A stretch of 64,000 nt of DNA from Palsa-506 sp963709075. GTDB taxonomy: Bacteria; Actinomycetota; Actinomycetes; Streptosporangiales; Streptosporangiaceae. A program made the translations under genes and the position numbers. The stretch's first letter is position 1, and each line of letters starts with the position of its first letter. Below the pieces are notes generated by a model that did no database searches, was not told where the DNA came from, and was given only the letters and a program-made list of their open reading frames with translations. This document shows, piece after piece, positions 62,283 through 64,000 of this stretch. The stretch spans positions 75,793 through 139,792 of the forward strand of contig CAVPUY010000006.1 of the NCBI GenBank assembly GCA_963709075.1, in the 5' to 3' direction.

Positions 62283-62784
62283 GACCTCCTAATACTCTCC
62301 ATCTTCCCCGCAGGCGCCAAAATCCGCGGGAGTGGCCACCGGGACGAGGCTGGCGAAGCCACCGCGCAGCGGCCGCCAGGACGCATCGTGATGCCAACGA
62401 AGCAAACTCATGATCATGCGCCTGACATGGCGTTTCTGAGTGGAGCGGGTGACGAAAATCGAACTCGCACTATCAGCTTGGGAATCTGCGCCGTCCGGGC
62501 CTGTCACATGGCCTGACCTGCAGGACGGGGTGTCCGCGAGTGACCGTGAGCGACCGCTTTTCACCGGGGTTAATGGCCCGCTAATGGCCCGGCGAGCCGG
62601 GGTGCGGCCTGGGCTGATGGCCGCGCCCCGGCCCTCCCCGTCCTCCTCAATGGCTCCTATCCCCGGGCCGTGGCCGTCGCGTCAAGGCTCGCAGAGCAAC
62701 CGCGTAGCGGCCGTTGGCGGACTCAGCCGAGACAATCGAGCACCGAGGAGGACAGCACCTCCAGCTTGGAAGGTCAGGCGGCGC
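62283..62784. other. Gene-free region around a partial tRNA-Gly
   Basis: About 500 bp without a credible protein gene. A plus-strand frame starting at 62440 runs antisense through the tRNA fragment and is therefore not taken as coding. Besides the tRNA-Gly 3' half at 62441-62486, the segment holds two close copies of TAATGGCCCG (62571-62590). The second copy begins a longer motif repeated at 63518. Confidence 0.5.
62441..62486 (-). other. Partial tRNA-Gly (CCC anticodon), 3' half only
   Basis: On the minus strand the sequence matches a tRNA-Gly from the anticodon loop to an encoded CCA. It has loop TTCCCAA, the 3' anticodon stem GCTGA and a T-arm GCGAG-TTCGATT-TTCGT. The acceptor strand CACCCGC, discriminator T and CCA (forward TGG at 62441-62443) complete the half. 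The sequence 5' of the loop does not contain the TCAGC, D-arm or GCGGGTG acceptor needed for a full tRNA. A half tRNA ending at the anticodon loop is the classic footprint of integration into a tRNA gene. It cannot be a functional tRNA as it stands. Confidence 0.65.
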
Positions 62785-63477
62785 CTATTGCTTGAATATC
62801 GCGTCGATGAGTGCCACACGAGTGGTGAGTCCCCGGCGCTGGCTCACGGCACGCTGCAAGTCCAGCGGCGGCACCCGCAACCGCCAGCCTTCCCACGTCA
62901 CAGTCTCGAGCCGGGACGCGGCGACGGGCCCGAAGTCGGACGGCGAGGGTGAGTCGACGCCAGCCTTGGGAGCACCGATCCATTCGAGCCGGGCAGTCAG
63001 GAAAGCGCGGCCCCAGTAGTCGCTGACCGGGCCACTGGTGTCGCAGACGACCGGCTCGATCAGGGCGTCGGCGAAGATCATACCCAGGTTGAGTGCGCTA
63101 TCGCCGGAGCACACCAGATCGATGTCGCCTGGCTCGATTTCCGCGCCGCGCACGGCCAGGGCCGCGCTTCCGGCCAGCCACCAGCCTGTTTCTTGTCCGC
63201 TGGTGCGCCGGCACAGCTCGTGCATGGTCTCGCGCCATGGGACGGGCTGCAGGCGGGCCGCCTGCCGCAGCATCAGCTCGGCGCAGCCAGCGAAGTTCTG
63301 CCAGCAGATGTCCAATCCCGGGGTGTCCGCAGGGTAGCCGCGCCGCCACTCATTGCCGTTCCGCTGGTAGTCCATCAGGACGTGCTCGGCTGGTCTCGCC
63401 AGCTCGGGCCCTACACCGCTGATGGCAAACCAGGTCGTGCCCGCCTCGGTCCACCGCCTCGGCGTTATGGCTGTCAT
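62785..63477 (-). CDS. Nucleotidyltransferase-fold protein
   Basis: A 230-aa protein starting at ATG 63477. The central WWLAGSAALAVRGAEIEPGD followed by IDLVCSGD matches the nucleotidyltransferase pattern: a GSxA-x-x-x-R-type loop, then D-x-D metal ligands (GDIDLV). The N-terminal part (GNEWRRGYPADTPGLDICWQ, ELMLRQAARLQPVPWRETMH) is long and Trp-rich, the C-terminal end RVPPLDLQRAVSQRRG resembles kanamycin-nucleotidyltransferase/AbiEii-like proteins. It could modify a small molecule or act in a toxin-antitoxin-like setting, but no partner gene is adjacent. It lies between two copies of a 16-bp direct repeat and close to the tRNA fragment, which suggests acquisition with a mobile element. Confidence 0.75.
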   Translation of the reverse strand: MTAITPRRWTEAGTTWFAISGVGPELARPAEHVLMDYQRNGNEWRRGYPADTPGLDICWQNFAGCAELMLRQAARLQPVPWRETMHELCRRTSGQETGWWLAGSAALAVRGAEIEPGDIDLVCSGDSALNLGMIFADALIEPVVCDTSGPVSDYWGRAFLTARLEWIGAPKAGVDSPSPSDFGPVAASRLETVTWEGWRLRVPPLDLQRAVSQRRGLTTRVALIDAIFKQ

Positions 63478-63910
63478 GGCCCTAGCGTGGCAGCTCCCAC
63501 CGACAGCGGCCAGTCACGCTAATGGCCCGGCGACCGGGGTTGGCCAGCTTCGAGCTTCATGTCCTACCGTTGCTCCGGCCTCCGGTGAGGGCATGCTTAA
63601 CTTCTGACGGGGCACTCTGAACCCTGCCGCCACCCCGCCGGGCCTGCTCGCGGGCACGCGCATGAGTCCGCCACGCCCGGTACTGGTCCCGGCCGCGCTC
63701 TGCCGTCAGATGCGGCCGCATCCGCAGCCTCCTCAGCTCATCGAGAATCCTCTCGACTCACCGAGGCGTTGCGCTGACCCCTGAATCCGCCCCGTCAATC
63801 ATCTGGTGGGACTAGACACCGGCTCGGGCTCGTCCTAAAAGGGCTACGAAGAGGCCTCCGGAAGAAGGGGCTGCGCTACCTGCTGCCGCCGCCCTTCCTG
63901 CCGTTCCGTT
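63478..63910. other. Intergenic region without recognised gene
   Basis: About 430 bp with no convincing coding frame. It contains the second copy of the GCTAATGGCCCGGCGA motif at 63518-63533. The stretch after 63640 is unstructured to the eye, and no tRNA or transposase remnant was seen. Confidence 0.45.
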
Positions 63911-64000
63911 CTAGCCCTCGATCAGCTTGGTCCACGTGCCGTTGTCGACCACGCCACTCTGGGCCAGAGTAATACGTACTGAAACTAGTAGAGGACACAG
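63911..64000 (-). CDS. Partial CDS, C-terminal end only (possible peptidoglycan-binding-like domain)
   Basis: A minus-strand frame enters from beyond the window and stops with TAG at 63913-63911. The visible end is LAQSGVVDNGTWTKLIEG. The GVVDNGTWTKL text resembles the last helix of peptidoglycan-binding-1 domains (DGVVGPGTWxAL). Only about 29 codons are present and the first ten look random, so the call is weak. Confidence 0.3.
   Translation of the reverse strand: MCPLLVSVRITLAQSGVVDNGTWTKLIEG

Noticed and set aside
62440..62952. A 170-aa plus-strand frame starting with GTG.
   Set aside because: It begins on the antisense of the partial tRNA-Gly and continues into low-information sequence; it is a well-known type of spurious call next to tRNA 3' ends.

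Overview
The window is very GC-rich bacterial chromosome with many GTG starts, four-base start/stop overlaps (GTGA, ATGA, TGATG) and typical actinomycete families. These include a LAL-type LuxR ATPase, a GAF-SpoIIE phosphatase, a MEDS/HATPase regulator, a CGNR zinc-finger protein, DUF1697, tandem Lnt paralogues and a YkuD L,D-transpeptidase lipoprotein. The best reading is a chromosomal contig of a filamentous actinomycete, possibly Streptosporangiales-like; that rank is inference. No rRNA, complete tRNA, CRISPR array, transposase or integrase was seen. A recurrent feature is single-base frame breaks inside otherwise well conserved genes: more than 25 breaks in about 15 genes, plus one in-frame amber codon. 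They are either uncorrected assembly indels or real decay. Where a gene is broken, I give the coordinates of the whole gene and the approximate break points.

Layout. (1) 0.1-6.4 kb (+): a tightly coupled operon of acyl-CoA carboxylase beta, biotin carboxylase/BCCP alpha, an AtuA-like (DUF1446) protein and a LiuC/AtuE-like hydratase. This is a methylcrotonyl- or geranyl-CoA-carboxylase-type catabolic module. A bacterioferritin-like gene follows. (2) 7.1-19.9 kb: a peptide/amide catabolic island. The minus-strand operon encodes a lipoprotein peptide-binding protein, DppB/C/D/F-type transporter parts, a glycosylasparaginase-type Ntn hydrolase, an M55 D-aminopeptidase, an SDR and a LacI regulator. 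Divergent from it are a ketopantoate-reductase-like/amidase fusion and an AstE/AspA-type zinc deacylase. The island ends at a perfect 66-bp palindrome. (3) 20-31.8 kb: envelope functions, namely an EamA exporter, an anchored Ser/Pro-rich protein, two apolipoprotein N-acyltransferases (one with a 15-copy hexapeptide insertion), an L,D-transpeptidase lipoprotein, a broken HpcH/HpaI aldolase, a secreted propeller-like protein and a CPBP-type membrane protease. (4) 32-36.3 kb: small metabolic genes (two GNATs, a dinucleotide-binding reductase, an AMP-dependent acyl-CoA synthetase, a VOC protein). (5) 37-42.1 kb (+): a cell-wall-hydrolase cluster with a coiled-coil membrane protein, a CHAP-like amidase, a glucosaminidase with Gly/Pro repeats, and another membrane protein. 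(6) 42.1-53.6 kb: GpsA, a lipoyl-less E2 acyltransferase, a CGNR protein, a secreted alpha/beta hydrolase, a winged-helix protein, a small hydrophobic protein, a PRC-barrel protein, a MEDS-HATPase protein, a P-loop kinase, a DUF885 metallopeptidase and a SpoIIE phosphatase. From 44.4 kb onward this stretch is almost free of frame breaks. (7) 53.9-59.8 kb: a SnoaL-like gene, a LAL regulator and an MMPL transporter, all heavily frame-broken. (8) 59.9-64 kb: DUF1697, GNAT, DUF899, a tRNA-Gly 3' half (possible att remnant) and a nucleotidyltransferase bracketed by short direct repeats.

How the genes may work together. The first island would carboxylate and hydrate a branched acyl-CoA. The second would import peptides or amides and break them down with hydrolases suited to D-residues, Asn-linked or acylated substrates, probably under LacI-type control. 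The Lnt pair would acylate lipoproteins such as the neighbouring Ldt and the Dpp binding protein.
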